From: CAZKTO01 sp964555685
GTDB taxonomy: Bacteria > Chloroflexota > Dehalococcoidia > SHYB01
DNA length: 64,000 bases
Assembly (NCBI GenBank): GCA_964555685.1
Contig: CAZKTO010000005.1
Coordinates: forward strand, 12,687-76,686
Direction of reading: 5' to 3'
The translations under genes and the position numbers were made by a program. Shown here piece by piece: positions 48,522 to 56,097 of this stretch. Positions within the stretch are counted from its first letter, which is position 1. The number at the start of each line of letters is the position of its first letter. The notes beneath the pieces are model-generated. The model saw only the letters and a list, made by a program, of their open reading frames with translations, searched no databases and was not told the DNA's origin.

Positions 48522-49315
48522 GGGCTCGCCAGCCCCGCCATGTGGTTCGTGGGCCCGTGGCCGGTCCCCAGGGCGAAGGAGGAGGCGATGGCCCGTGTCA
48601 CATAGGCCTTGGCCCGCTCGATGGCCGCCCACGGACCGAGGCCCTTGGCCAGCCCGGCGGCGATGGCGGCCGAGAAGGTGCAGCCGGTCCCGTGGGTGTT
48701 GGCCGTGCGGACCCGGGGCGCCCGCAGCTCGCGCAGCTCCGTGCCGTCGAAGACCACGTCGATGGCCTCGGCCTCGTCCAGGTGGCCGCCCTTGACGACG
48801 ACCCACTGGCCGGCGGCGGAGCGGATCTCCCGGGCCGCCGCGCGCGCGTCCGCCAGGGTGCGGATGGGCCGGCCGGTGAGGGCCTCGGCCTCGTGGGCGT
48901 TGGGCGTGACAACGAGCGCCAGGGGGATGAGCCGGTCACGGACCGTTGCGCGGGCGTCGGGGGCGAGGAGCGGGTGCCCGCCCTTGGCCACCATGACGGG
49001 GTCCACCACCAGGTTGGACAGGCGCAGCTCGCGGATGAGATCGGCGACGCGGCCCGCGACGGCGGCGCTGGCGAGCATGCCGGTCTTGGCGGCGTCGGCC
49101 CCGATGTCGGAGACGACGCTCCGGAGCTGCGCCTCGATGAGGTCGATGGGCAGCTCGAAGGCGGCCTGGACGCCCAGCGTGTTCTGGGCCGTCACCGCCG
49201 TGACGACGCTCATGCCGTAGACGCCGAAGGCTGTGAAGGTCTTGAGGTCGGCCTGGATGCCGGCGCCGCCGCCGCTGTCCGAGCCGGCGATGGTGAGGGC
49301 GCGGGGGGGCGTCAT
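48515..49315 (-). CDS. thiD: Hydroxymethylpyrimidine/phosphomethylpyrimidine kinase
   Basis: 266 residues. ALTIAGSDSGGGAGIQADLKTF at the N-terminus, VVTAVTAQNTLGVQ, VVDPVMVAKGGHPLL, VTPNAHEAEALTG, and NTHGTGCTFSAAIAAGLAKG with the catalytic Cys of GTGC are typical. ThiD phosphorylates HMP and HMP-P to the pyrophosphate used by ThiE. It lies between thiL and thiZ in the operon with overlapping ends on both sides. Confidence 0.95.
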   Translation of the reverse strand: MTPPRALTIAGSDSGGGAGIQADLKTFTAFGVYGMSVVTAVTAQNTLGVQAAFELPIDLIEAQLRSVVSDIGADAAKTGMLASAAVAGRVADLIRELRLSNLVVDPVMVAKGGHPLLAPDARATVRDRLIPLALVVTPNAHEAEALTGRPIRTLADARAAAREIRSAAGQWVVVKGGHLDEAEAIDVVFDGTELRELRAPRVRTANTHGTGCTFSAAIAAGLAKGLGPWAAIERAKAYVTRAIASSFALGTGHGPTNHMAGLASPW

Positions 49316-50379
49316 GTCCCGTCCTTCCTGTCCTTACGATAGTGGTCCCAGCCGCGCGCCTCCAGGGGCCGCTCCGAGCCGTCCGGCAGCGCGAGGGTCA
49401 TCCCCGGGCCCTCGGTGACGACGCCGATCTCGGTGACGGGCACGCCCGTGGCCGCTCGGACCGCGCGAGCGATGGCGCCCGCGGCCTCTCGGGGGCAGGT
49501 GACGACGAGCTCGTAGTCCTCGCCGCCGTGGAGGGCCGCCGCCAGCGCGTCCGCGCCCAGCTCGGCGGCCACCTGGGAAGCCTCTTTGGAGATGGGCAGG
49601 CGCGCGGCCTCGACGCGCGCGCCAACGCCGCTGCGCTCGCAGATGTGGCCCAGGTCGCCCGCCAGGCCGTCGCTGACGTCGATGAGGGCGGTGCCGCGTT
49701 GGATGGCGGCGATGGCCTGGCCCTCGCGCACGCGCGGCGTGGGGGTGAGATGCGCCGCGACGAGGGGGGTGACCTCGGCCCTGCGCCGGTCGAGCGCGCG
49801 ATCGAGGGCCAGGCGGCCCAGGGCCGAGTCGCCCAGGGCGCCGGTCACCAGAATGGCGTCGCCGGGGCGGGCGCCGCTGCGCAGGAGCATGCGCCCCTCC
49901 TCGACCTCGCCCAGGAGCGTGATATCGATGATGACGCCGTCGCCGGAGCCGGAGAGGTTCCCGCCGGCGATGGCCGCGCCGAAGCGTTCGAACTCCTCCC
50001 GCATGCCGCGGTAGAGCTCGTCGATCCAGGCGATCTCGGTCTCCTGGGGCAGCGCCAGGGAGATGAGGGCGTAGCGGGGCTGGCCGCCCATGGCGCCGAT
50101 GTCGCTCAGGTTGATGGCGGCGGAGCGGCGGCCCAGATCATAGGGCGTGATGCGGTCGCGGCGGAAGTGGCGGCCCTCGACCTGGATGTCGCAGGTGGCG
50201 AGGGTCAGCAGGCCGGGCGTGGGCCGGAAGGCCGCGCAGTCGTCGCCGATGCCCACGACGAGGCCGGGGCCGGAACCCGCGGCGCCGATGCCCGGCGACA
50301 GGCCCTCGATCCGGGCGATGAGCCCGAACTCGCCGATCTCGGCGACGGTCTTGGGCTGGGCTGCCGTCGTTCGGGGCAT
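49312..50379 (-). CDS. thiL: Thiamine-monophosphate kinase
   Basis: 355 residues. GEFGLIARIEG, GIGDDCAAFRP, LATCDIQVEGRHFRRDRITPYDLGRR, GGNLSGSGDGVIIDITLLGEVE, DVSDGLAGDLGHICERSGVGARVE, and GEDYELVVTCP define this PurM-like family. ThiL converts TMP to the active thiamine pyrophosphate. Its stop overlaps the thiD start by four bases. The window has the whole last stage of the pathway: ThiE, then ThiL. Confidence 0.94.
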   Translation of the reverse strand: MPRTTAAQPKTVAEIGEFGLIARIEGLSPGIGAAGSGPGLVVGIGDDCAAFRPTPGLLTLATCDIQVEGRHFRRDRITPYDLGRRSAAINLSDIGAMGGQPRYALISLALPQETEIAWIDELYRGMREEFERFGAAIAGGNLSGSGDGVIIDITLLGEVEEGRMLLRSGARPGDAILVTGALGDSALGRLALDRALDRRRAEVTPLVAAHLTPTPRVREGQAIAAIQRGTALIDVSDGLAGDLGHICERSGVGARVEAARLPISKEASQVAAELGADALAAALHGGEDYELVVTCPREAAGAIARAVRAATGVPVTEIGVVTEGPGMTLALPDGSERPLEARGWDHYRKDRKDGT

Positions 50380-50386
50380 GGGAGGG

Positions 50387-51043
50387 TTACCCCCGCTGGC
50401 CTCGCGCCTCGCGGATCAGGCGCTGGAGATGGCGCGCCGCCGCCGCGATATCGGGGGCGGCCACGACGGCGGAGATGACGGCGATGCCGTCGGCGCCGGC
50501 GCGGACGACCTCGGCCACGTGCTCAGGCTTGATGCCGCCGATGGCGACGATGGGCAGGCGGGTGTGACGCCGCACCTCGGCGATGGCCTGGGGGCCCACG
50601 GGTGGCCCGGCGCCGGCCTTGCTCCCCCGCGCCTCGTAGATAGGGCCGATGGCCACGTAGTCGGCGCCGTCGCGCTCGGCCTGGGCGGCCTGGGCGCCGT
50701 TCTCCACCGAGACGCCCAGCACCTTGTTTGGACCCAGGAGCCGGCGGGCTACCGGCGCCGGCAGGTCATCCTGCCCCATGTGGACGCCATCGGCCTCCAC
50801 GGCGAGCGCGATGTCCAGCCGGTCGTTCACGATGAAGAGCGCGCCGCGCCGCGCCGAGAGCTCCCTGATCTCCCGGCCAGCCTCGAAGAGCGCCCGCGCC
50901 TCGGCCGTCTTGTCGCGGAGCTGGATGACCGTCGCGCCGCCCGCGATGGCCGCCTCGGCAACCTCCCGGTGGCTCCGGCCCCTGGCCAGGCCCCGGTCTG
51001 TGACGACGTAGAGGCTCAGGTCGAGGGCGGTCCTGGTCTTCAC
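50387..51043 (-). CDS. thiE: Thiamine-phosphate synthase
   Basis: 218 residues. Typical ThiE segments: TDRGLARGRSHREVAEAAIAGGATVIQLRDK, NDRLDIALAVEADGVHMGQDDLP, GVSVENGAQAAQAERDGADYVAIGPIYE, and IVAIGGIKPEHVAEVVRAGADGIAVISAV. It couples HMP-PP and thiazole phosphate into TMP. The GPIYEARGSKAGAGPP loop is longer than the usual GPIYPTxTK. The start overlaps the stop of thiO by four bases. A second ThiE-like protein at 52376-53041 is more like TenI, so this is the better candidate for the synthase. Confidence 0.92.
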   Translation of the reverse strand: MKTRTALDLSLYVVTDRGLARGRSHREVAEAAIAGGATVIQLRDKTAEARALFEAGREIRELSARRGALFIVNDRLDIALAVEADGVHMGQDDLPAPVARRLLGPNKVLGVSVENGAQAAQAERDGADYVAIGPIYEARGSKAGAGPPVGPQAIAEVRRHTRLPIVAIGGIKPEHVAEVVRAGADGIAVISAVVAAPDIAAAARHLQRLIREARGQRG

Positions 51044-52164
51044 GACCGGGTCCGTTCGAGGCGCGCGGCGCTGTAGGGACCCAGGTCCGGCGCCTTGGCA
51101 TCGTTCAGCATGAGGCCGGTGACGATGCGGACGGTCACGGGTGTCAGCAGGATGCCGCTCCGGCCGTGGCCCGTGGCCAGGATGACGTTCTCGACCGTGG
51201 GGGCCGGGCCCAGGATGGGCAGCTCGTCCGCCGAGGCGGGACGGAGCCCGGCGCGGGTGTGGTTGATGGCCGCCTGTGCGATGGACGGGACAAGGTCTTG
51301 AATGTGCGTGAGGATGGAGGCGACGCCGCCCACGGTGACCCGCTGGTCGAACCCGGCATCCTCGCGGGTGGTGCCGACGAGGGTCGTCCCATCGCCCTTG
51401 GGGACGGCGTAGCTCGAGTGCCGCATGACGGTGTGCTTTAGGGGCTGCGCCAGCTTGTCGACGTAGACGACCTGGCCCCGGACCGGGGAGACGGGCACCC
51501 GCAGGCCCAGCCAGTCACCGGCTTGGGCGCTCCACGAGCCCGCCGCGATGACGACGCGTCCGGCCCTGATCGTCTCCTTGGGAGTCCGGACGCCCGTGGC
51601 CTTGGCGCCGTTGCGGGCCAGGCCAACGGCCGGCGTCTGCTCGAGGAAGGTGGCCCCGCGGGCCAGGGCGGCGCGGCGCAGGGCCTCCACGTACCGCGAG
51701 GCGTTGAGCTGGGGCTCGCCCGGCGAGAAGGACGCGCCGCGGATGCGGGGCGAGAGGAGCGGCTCCACCTCCAGGGCGTCCTCGGTGCCGAGCCACTGGA
51801 CGGCGAAGCCCAGCTTCGCCGCGTGCCGGACGCCCGCCTTCAGCTCCCCCTCGTCCTCCTCGGTGAGGGCGATGCGCAGGATGCCCGAGGGGAGGCACTC
51901 GATGGAGAAGCCGCTGGCCTCCTCGACCTCGCGCACCCAGGCCTCGTACATGCGGTAGCTCTGGAGGCCCAGGTCCATGAGCGGGTGTCCGGCGGGGCTG
52001 TCTGAGAGAGGGGCCACCATGCCTGCGGAGGCGTAGGTGGCGCCGGAGCCCACCTGATGCTGCTCCAGCACCAGGACCCGGACCCTCTCCTTGGCCAGGG
52101 CGTAGGCCAGGGCGCAGCCGATGACGCCCCCGCCTACGATGATGACATCCGGTGATCTGGCCAT
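51040..52164 (-). CDS. thiO: Glycine oxidase ThiO
   Basis: 374 residues of the FAD-dependent DAO family: dinucleotide motif DVIIVGGGVIGCALAYALAKE, GSGATYASAGMVAP, GVRTPKETIRAGRVVIAAGSWSAQAG, VRGQVVYVD, SSYAVPKGDGTTLVGTTREDAGFD, and the C-terminal VILATGHGRSGILLTPVTVRIV. ThiO oxidises glycine with oxygen to give the imine used for thiazole synthesis, replacing ThiH in aerobic bacteria. It follows thiS by three bases, as in Bacillus, and precedes thiE by overlap. Confidence 0.94.
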   Translation of the reverse strand: MARSPDVIIVGGGVIGCALAYALAKERVRVLVLEQHQVGSGATYASAGMVAPLSDSPAGHPLMDLGLQSYRMYEAWVREVEEASGFSIECLPSGILRIALTEEDEGELKAGVRHAAKLGFAVQWLGTEDALEVEPLLSPRIRGASFSPGEPQLNASRYVEALRRAALARGATFLEQTPAVGLARNGAKATGVRTPKETIRAGRVVIAAGSWSAQAGDWLGLRVPVSPVRGQVVYVDKLAQPLKHTVMRHSSYAVPKGDGTTLVGTTREDAGFDQRVTVGGVASILTHIQDLVPSIAQAAINHTRAGLRPASADELPILGPAPTVENVILATGHGRSGILLTPVTVRIVTGLMLNDAKAPDLGPYSAARLERTRS

Positions 52165-52167
52165 GGA

Positions 52168-52371
52168 CTAACCGCCGCCCACCATCTGCACGATGTCCAG
52201 CACGTCGCCGTGCCCCAGCGTTACCTCACGCCAGTGATTGCGATGAATCACCTCGCCGTTGTAGCCGATGGCGATGCGCCGTCCCATGAGGCCAGCCGCG
52301 TCCAAGAACTCTGTGAGCCCGGTGGGGGCGCGGAGCTCGCGCGGCTTGCCGTTCACCGTTACCGCAATCAT
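52168..52371 (-). CDS. thiS: Sulfur-carrier protein ThiS
   Basis: 67 residues from the ATG at 52371 (MIAVTVNGKPREL); a longer frame would overlap the upstream gene. Beta-grasp pattern with AIGYNGEVIHRNHWREVTL, GDVLDIVQMV and a C-terminal Gly-Gly that is thiocarboxylated. It donates sulfur to ThiG. No ThiF is in the operon, so adenylation may come from the E1-like enzyme at 3925-4743 (inference). Confidence 0.93.
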   Translation of the reverse strand: MIAVTVNGKPRELRAPTGLTEFLDAAGLMGRRIAIGYNGEVIHRNHWREVTLGHGDVLDIVQMVGGG

Positions 52372-52375
52372 GCCG

Positions 52376-53041
52376 TCACCGGCGTTCAATCCCCGGCGCG
52401 GGCAGGCCCAGGCGCATGGACGCCGAGAGCCGGCGGGCGGCGTCGCGCGGGTCGGCGGCGGCCAGCACGCTGGTGATGACGGCCACGCCCGCCGCGCCCG
52501 ACCTCATGACCTGGCCGACGTTGCCAGGGGCGATGCCGCCGATGCCGAGGATCGGAATGCGGACCGCCGCGGCGATCCGGCGCAGGACCTCCAGCCCCTC
52601 GGGCTCCTTGCCCGGTTTGGAGCGCGTGGGGAAGAGGGTCCCCACGATCAGATAGTCGGCCCCCTCTTCCTGGGCCTCGACGGCCGACTCCACGTCGTGG
52701 ACGGAGCGGCCAACGAGCATGCGGTCGCCGGCGAGCCCGCGGGCCTCGGCGACGGGCAGTGCCGCTTCGCCCAGGTGGACGCCCTGGGCGCCGGCGGCCA
52801 GCGCCACATCGATCCGCTCGTTGACGACGACCAGGGCCCGCTTGCCGACGCAGCCCAGGAGCTCGCGCACCAGGGCGAGGAGCAGGCCGCCGGGCATGTC
52901 CTTCTCTCGCACCTGGACCATGGTCGCGCCGCCCTCCACAGCCCGCTGGATGGGTTCGATCTGCGAGCCCTCGGGAAAGAGGCCCCGGTTGGTGACGACG
53001 CAGAGGCAGGGGGTGGGCAGCGCTACCTTCGCAGCGACCAC
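52376..53041 (-). CDS. tenI: TenI-like thiamine-phosphate synthase family protein (probable thiazole tautomerase)
   Basis: 221 residues. It is in the ThiE/TenI fold: VVTNRGLFPEGSQIEPIQRAVEGGATMVQVREK, NERIDVALAAGAQGVHLGEAALP, YLIVGTLFPTRSKPGKEPEGLE, and ILGIGGIAPGNVGQVMRSGAAGVAVI. Compared with the neighbour thiE it has NER instead of NDR and GEAALP instead of GQDDLP. In Bacillus, TenI isomerises thiazole phosphate, and the order tenI-thiO-thiS-thiG is close to the one here. The alternative is a second thiamine-phosphate synthase. Confidence 0.7.
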   Translation of the reverse strand: MVAAKVALPTPCLCVVTNRGLFPEGSQIEPIQRAVEGGATMVQVREKDMPGGLLLALVRELLGCVGKRALVVVNERIDVALAAGAQGVHLGEAALPVAEARGLAGDRMLVGRSVHDVESAVEAQEEGADYLIVGTLFPTRSKPGKEPEGLEVLRRIAAAVRIPILGIGGIAPGNVGQVMRSGAAGVAVITSVLAAADPRDAARRLSASMRLGLPAPGIERR

Positions 53042-53808
53042 GCGGGCGTCTCCTCCTGGGGGCTGGAGGCGGAGGCGTAGGCCTTCTTGGGCATGCGGCC
53101 GGCGAGGAGGGCCTTGCGCCCGGCGGCGACGCCGTCGCGGATCGCCTCGGCCATGAGGACCGGGTCGCGGGCCAGGGCGATGGCCGAGTTGACGAGACAG
53201 GCGTCGGCGCCGATCTCCATGGCGAGGGCCGCGTCGGACGGCGCGCCGATGCCGGCGTCCACCACCACGGGCACCCGCGCCTGCTCGATGATGATCTTGA
53301 TCTGCTCGAAGTTAACCATGCCCTGTCCCGACCCGATGGGCGAGGCCAGGGGCATGACGGCGGCGCAGCCGGCCTCCTCGAGCCTGCGGGCCAGGACCGG
53401 GTCGTCGTTCATGTAGGGCAGGACGACAAAGCCCTCGTTGACGAGGACCTTGGCCGCCTCGAGCGTGCCGATAGGGTCGGGCAGGAGGTACTTGGGATCG
53501 GGGATGACCTCCAGCTTGATCCAGTCGGAGAGGCCCATGCTGCGGGCGAGGCGGGCGGTGTAGAGGGCCTCCTCGACGGTCTGGCAGCCGGCCGTGTTGG
53601 GCAGGATGTCGTAGCGCTTCCAGTCGATGTAGTCGAGGATGGTGCGCTCGCCCTTGGCGAAGTCGATGCGTTTGAGCGCGACGGTGACCATCTGCGCGCC
53701 CGAGGCCTCGATGGCCCGCACCATCTCGTCCATGGCGCGGTACTTGCCCGTCCCGACGATCAGCCGGGAGCTGAAGCGCTTTCCGGCGATGACCAGCGGC
53801 TCGTCCAT
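53023..53808 (-). CDS. thiG: Thiazole synthase ThiG
   Basis: 261 residues from the ATG at 53808, with GGGAGGAGCGAC before it. LVIAGKRFSSRLIVGTGKY, the Schiff-base region VTVALKRIDFAKGERTILDYIDW, NTAGCQTVEEALYTARLARS, KLEVIPDPKYLLPDPIGTLEAAKVL, PVVVDAGIGAPSDAALAMEIGADACLVNSAIA and a C-terminal tail are all characteristic. ThiG forms the thiazole from deoxyxylulose phosphate, the imine of glycine and ThiS-thiocarboxylate. It is the first gene after the TPP riboswitch. Its 3' end overlaps the tenI-like start by 19 bases. Confidence 0.95.
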   Translation of the reverse strand: MDEPLVIAGKRFSSRLIVGTGKYRAMDEMVRAIEASGAQMVTVALKRIDFAKGERTILDYIDWKRYDILPNTAGCQTVEEALYTARLARSMGLSDWIKLEVIPDPKYLLPDPIGTLEAAKVLVNEGFVVLPYMNDDPVLARRLEEAGCAAVMPLASPIGSGQGMVNFEQIKIIIEQARVPVVVDAGIGAPSDAALAMEIGADACLVNSAIALARDPVLMAEAIRDGVAAGRKALLAGRMPKKAYASASSPQEETPAWSLRR

Positions 53809-53830
53809 GTCGCTCCTCCCGCACGGCGCC

Positions 53831-53865
53831 AAAAAAAGAGACACCGCATCTCGGGGAGCGGTGTC
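53831..53865 (-). terminator. Intrinsic terminator of the TPP riboswitch expression platform
   Basis: On the minus strand GACACCGC pairs with GCGGTGTC over a ten-base loop, followed by TCTTTTTTT. It lies between the riboswitch and thiG, so ligand binding would stop transcription. Confidence 0.9.
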
Positions 53866-53870
53866 CAAGA

Positions 53871-53975
<105 letters not shown>

Positions 53976-53988
53976 TCCGTGCGACCCC

Positions 53989-54017
53989 ACTATACGCCCG
54001 CGGTCAAGGGGCGTCAA
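53989..54017 (-). promoter_or_regulatory. Promoter of the thiamine operon
   Basis: TTGACG (54017-54012), exactly 17 bases, TATAGT (53994-53989). Transcription would begin near 53982, just upstream of the riboswitch. Confidence 0.8.
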
Positions 54018-54039
54018 ATGAAAGGGGAACAGGGACTAG

Positions 54040-54180
54040 CAGGGTGGTGAAAAAGGGGTGTGCAGAGGGGCGAAGCCCCTTTGCCGGGGGTTCAAGGGGG
54101 TGTCCCCCTTCTGTAAAATCTTGCCCGAAGGGCTACCTTGAACCCCTTGAGGGGGTTTGGGGGTGTTTTTCAGCATCCTG
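54040..54180. repeat. MITE-like element, family 2 copy 2, abutting the GNAT stop
   Basis: 141 bases, inverse to and about 85-90% like the element at 42614-42755. Flanked by CTAG on both sides, a possible four-base duplication or extension of the palindromic ends. In the minus-strand sense it begins immediately after the TAG stop of the GNAT gene. Confidence 0.82.
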
Positions 54181-54759
54181 CTAGGCGCGATCACCCCGCC
54201 CGTCCACCCGCAGGCCCAGGATGACGAGGTCCCGCTCGGCGCCGAACATATCGGCCACGCGCGGGAGCCGGCCCCAGCGCTGGAAGCCCAGGCCCTCGAA
54301 GAGGCCCAGGCTGGGCTCGTTGTGGCCGAAGACGAGGGCTACCAGGTTGTGGAGGCCCAAGGCGGGGGCGCGCTGCACCGCCTTTTTCAGGAGGAGACGG
54401 CCGATGCCGCGCTTCCGGTGGGAGGCGGTGACGTAGACGCTGACTTCCCCGGTGATGCGATAGGCGGGCCTTTCATGGAAGGGCTGGAGACTGAGCCAGC
54501 CAGCGATCTTCCCATCGGCCTGGGCGACCCAGATAGGCCAGCGGCCAGGGGAGTGGGCGTGGAACCAGGCGCGGCGCGCCTCGACGGTCACTGGCTCCGT
54601 GTCGGCGGTGGCCACGCGGGTGGCGACGCCTTCGTTATAGATGGCGACGATGGCTGGGAGATCGGCCTCGGCGGCGTCGCGGATGGCCAGGGCCGCGGGC
54701 AGGCCACCGGAAGAGGGATCATCGGGCCAGTTCTTGGAGCGCCCTCGCGTGACAGTCAT
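54181..54759 (-). CDS. GNAT family N-acetyltransferase (phosphinothricin-acetyltransferase-like)
   Basis: 192 residues from the ATG at 54759. The core reads AIRDAAEADLPAIVAIYNEGVAT, VTVEARRAWFHAHSP, WPIWVAQADGKIAGWLSLQPF, then the acetyl-CoA loop VYVTASHRKRGIGRLLL, ALGLHNLVALVFGHNEPSLGLFEGLGF, and a terminal RDLVILGLRVDG. This resembles the L-amino-acid or phosphinothricin acetyltransferases. It overlaps the 3' end of the macrodomain gene by 41 bases and ends in a TAG that touches the MITE at 54040. Substrate unknown; a stress or amino-acid acetylation role is possible. Confidence 0.85.
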   Translation of the reverse strand: MTVTRGRSKNWPDDPSSGGLPAALAIRDAAEADLPAIVAIYNEGVATRVATADTEPVTVEARRAWFHAHSPGRWPIWVAQADGKIAGWLSLQPFHERPAYRITGEVSVYVTASHRKRGIGRLLLKKAVQRAPALGLHNLVALVFGHNEPSLGLFEGLGFQRWGRLPRVADMFGAERDLVILGLRVDGRGDRA

Positions 54760-55258
54760 AGGATCGCCGGTCGAAGCAGACGAAGGTGACGCTCTCCATG
54801 CTAGCACGTTCCGAGAGGAGCCGGACGATCTCCCCGACGGCGATGCGCGCGGCGCGGTCCATGGGGAAGCCGTAGGCGCCGGTGCTGATGGCGGGGAAGG
54901 CGATGCTCTTGACGCCGTGGCCCTGGGCGAGGGCGAGGGAGGTGCGGTAGCAGCTGGCGAGGAGCGCGTCCTCGTTCCGGCCGCCGCCGCGCCACACGGG
55001 CCCGACGGTGTGGATGACCCAGCGGGCGGGCAGGCGGTAGCCCTTGGTAATGCGGGCCTCGCCCGTGGGGCAGCCGCCCAGCGTACGGCACTCGGCCAGG
55101 AGCTCCGGCCCGGCGGCCCGGTGGATGGCGCCATCGACGCCGCCCCCGCCCAGGAGCGTCGTGTTGGCCGCATTCACGATGGCGTCCACGGCCTGGCGAG
55201 TGATGTCGCCCTGGACGATCGAGAGGCGCCGCAGGACCTCGTGTGTTTCGGCCATCAT
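54719..55258 (-). CDS. Macrodomain protein, ADP-ribose-binding
   Basis: 179 residues. RLSIVQGDITRQAVDAIVNAANTTLLGGGGVDGAIHRAAG, CPTGEARITKGYRLPARWVIHTVGPVWRGG, and IAFPAISTGAYGFPMDRAARIAVGEIVRL identify the AF1521/YmdB-like macrodomain; GGGGVDGAI is the adenine/ribose-binding loop. Members remove or bind ADP-ribose. Its ATG overlaps the TGA of the upstream TlyA gene (ATGA), and its tail overlaps the GNAT gene, so the three are translated together. Confidence 0.92.
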   Translation of the reverse strand: MMAETHEVLRRLSIVQGDITRQAVDAIVNAANTTLLGGGGVDGAIHRAAGPELLAECRTLGGCPTGEARITKGYRLPARWVIHTVGPVWRGGGRNEDALLASCYRTSLALAQGHGVKSIAFPAISTGAYGFPMDRAARIAVGEIVRLLSERASMESVTFVCFDRRSYDCHARALQELAR

Positions 55259-56013
55259 GCGCCCTCCTCGCGCTGGAGCAGCAGGAAGAACTCGCGGTTC
55301 CCCTTGTCGCCCAGCACCGGCGACGGGGTGATGCCGCGCACGCGGAATCCCTGCTGCACGGCCCAGACGGCCAGCTGGCCGAGGACGCCCCCGTGGACCA
55401 GGGGGTCGCGGACGACGCCGCCTCGCCCGACCTGATCGCGCCCCGCCTCGAACTGGGGCTTGACGAGGCAGAGGAGGAGCCCGCCGGGGCGCACGTGCGG
55501 AGCGACGTTCGGAATGACCTTGGCGAGGGAGATGAACGAGACGTCGATGGTGGCGAGGCCCGCTTGCTCCGGCAGGTCGAAGGGGAAGTGGGCGTTCACC
55601 CGCTCCATGACGACGACGCGCCGGTCGCCCCGGAGGCGGTGGTGGAGCTGACCCCGGCCGACGTCGAGGGCATAGACGCGCGCGGCGCCGCGCTGGAGGA
55701 GGCAGTCGGTGAAGCCGCCGGTGGAGGCGCCCACGTCCAGCGCCACCTGGCCGGCGACGGCGATGCCCCAGCGGTCCAGGGCGTGCTGGAGCTTGAGCCC
55801 GCCGCGGCTGACGTACCCCGACGTGTTGGGGCGGTCGACAGCGATCTCGGCGCCGGGCCGGACGGGTGCGGCCGGACGGTCGGCGACCTGGCCGTCGATG
55901 CGGACGTGGCCGGCCATGACGAGGGCCCGCGCCCGCTCGCGGCTCTCGGCAAGCCCCCGCTCGACCAGGGTCAGGTCCAGGCGCTGCCTGGGATGTTTGG
56001 ATGTGGGCGCCAT
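55255..56013 (-). CDS. tlyA: TlyA-family 16S/23S rRNA 2'-O-methyltransferase
   Basis: 252 residues. Residues 8-70 form an S4 RNA-binding domain (RLDLTLVERGLAESRERARALVMAGHVRIDGQ), then YVSRGGLKLQHAL and the FtsJ-like SAM site ALDVGASTGGFTDCLLQRGA, VYALDVGRGQLHHRL, and IDVSFISLAKVIPNV, with LVKPQFEAGR. TlyA methylates ribosomal RNA cytidines in mycobacteria, conferring capreomycin sensitivity; homologues are often annotated hemolysin A. It is the first gene of a three-gene unit with the macrodomain and GNAT proteins. Confidence 0.9.
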   Translation of the reverse strand: MAPTSKHPRQRLDLTLVERGLAESRERARALVMAGHVRIDGQVADRPAAPVRPGAEIAVDRPNTSGYVSRGGLKLQHALDRWGIAVAGQVALDVGASTGGFTDCLLQRGAARVYALDVGRGQLHHRLRGDRRVVVMERVNAHFPFDLPEQAGLATIDVSFISLAKVIPNVAPHVRPGGLLLCLVKPQFEAGRDQVGRGGVVRDPLVHGGVLGQLAVWAVQQGFRVRGITPSPVLGDKGNREFFLLLQREEGA

Positions 56014-56097
56014 AAGGGAGCGATGGCCTCACCCACCCCGCCGCAGGCGGGCGGGTGAGGCTGGTGTGTGTTCTATAATTCTAAGACAGGAGCCCTC

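Noticed and set aside
54040..54180. Hairpin element 2 as a part of the TPP riboswitch system.
   Set aside because: It lies upstream of the thi promoter and has a near-identical copy after purH, so it is independent of the riboswitch.
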